A stretch of 6,239 nt of DNA, from assembly GCA_900552285.1 (NCBI GenBank), contig URYV01000097.1, forward strand, positions 1 through 6,239, written 5' to 3'. Each line of letters starts with the position of its first letter. Within the stretch, counting starts at the first letter, position 1. The position numbers and the translations under genes are program-made. This DNA comes from an uncultured Oscillospiraceae bacterium. GTDB taxonomy: Bacteria > Bacillota > Clostridia > Oscillospirales > Acutalibacteraceae. Shown one piece after another: positions 6,054 through 6,239 of this stretch. The notes beneath the pieces are model-generated. The model saw nothing but the letters and a program-made list of their open reading frames with translations, was not told where the DNA came from and searched no databases.

Positions 6054-6239
6054 TTACTTACGAGAATTAAAAGCGACGCTTTCAGGATAGTTATATCTCC
6101 AGTTATCATATTCCTCTTTTGTGATTTCTCCGTTTTTGAACTTTTCCGCTTGTTCCTGCCAAGCGGAAAACATATCAAACATTGTAAGATAGTTTGTTCC
6201 CATACCCTTATCAAGGCGTATGCAAAGCTCGTCATCAAG
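6054..6239 (-). CDS. Unrecognised protein, C-terminal part; start lies beyond the window
   Basis: On the reverse strand a frame stays open from the window edge for 61 codons to TAA (6056-6054). It reads LDDELCIRLDKGMGTNYL, then MFDMFSAWQEQAEKF, KNGEITKEEYDNWRYNYP and a short tail ESVAFNSRK. The composition is that of a real soluble, charged, helical protein, with A-rich codons and about 39% GC against 50-57% in sampled guaA lines. The pattern of a helix followed by GEITKEEYDNWR suggests a helical hairpin. It has the feel of proteins carried on Firmicute conjugative elements, but I cannot name a family and give no function. The strong terminator 25 bp after the stop supports a transcribed gene. 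The overlapping frame starting near 6238 (79 codons) has an implausible protein sequence and is its shadow. Confidence 0.65.
   Translation of the reverse strand, partial: LDDELCIRLDKGMGTNYLTMFDMFSAWQEQAEKFKNGEITKEEYDNWRYNYPESVAFNSRK

Noticed and set aside
5999..6238. 79-codon frame on the - strand at the right edge
   Set aside because: It runs through the terminator hairpin and overlaps a frame that is open to the window edge and has a far more protein-like sequence.

Overview
The window looks like chromosomal DNA from an endospore-forming Clostridia-type Firmicute. The evidence is the 3' end of a spoVAE-type sporulation gene, a conserved dgt-dnaG-sigA cluster on one strand, a clostridial-type GMP synthase, and AGGG/GGGAG-type ribosome binding sites. 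The genus cannot be told from this piece. Hand counts over sample lines give about 50-57% GC in guaA and about 39% GC over 6061-6239.

Layout, left to right. 2-220 (+) is the C-terminal end of a SpoVAE/SpoVAEB-like membrane protein. Its first 45 or so bases do not encode what the family should have there. A good sigma-A promoter (233-261) then drives a compact block: dgt (287-1288), dnaG (1298-3088, 9 bp after dgt) and the primary sigma factor gene sigA/rpoD (3078-4277, overlapping dnaG by 11 bp). guaA (4322-5848, GTG start) follows after 44 bp with its own ribosome binding site and at best a weak promoter.

The last 390 bases differ in character. Downstream of the guaA stop come about 140 bp without a gene. 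This stretch holds a perfect 10-bp direct repeat with an 11-bp period (TGATAGCAAA twice) and an 8-bp inverted repeat. A strong bidirectional terminator hairpin (5992-6028) follows, and then the 3' end of an opposite-strand, AT-richer gene (6054-6239, running off the window) that I cannot assign. The 3' end of guaA is a known insertion hotspot for integrative elements. The simplest reading is that the window ends just inside such an element, or its remnant, with the repeats as candidate recombinase arm sites. No integrase and no second copy of the guaA end lie in the window, so this is inference.

The four core genes serve growth. Dgt removes dGTP, DnaG primes replication, SigA directs housekeeping transcription, and GuaA makes GMP. 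They are intact and carry the motifs I checked. The points most worth a second look are the region after guaA, the sigma factor's N-terminus without a recognisable region 1.1, and the mismatch at the left edge.
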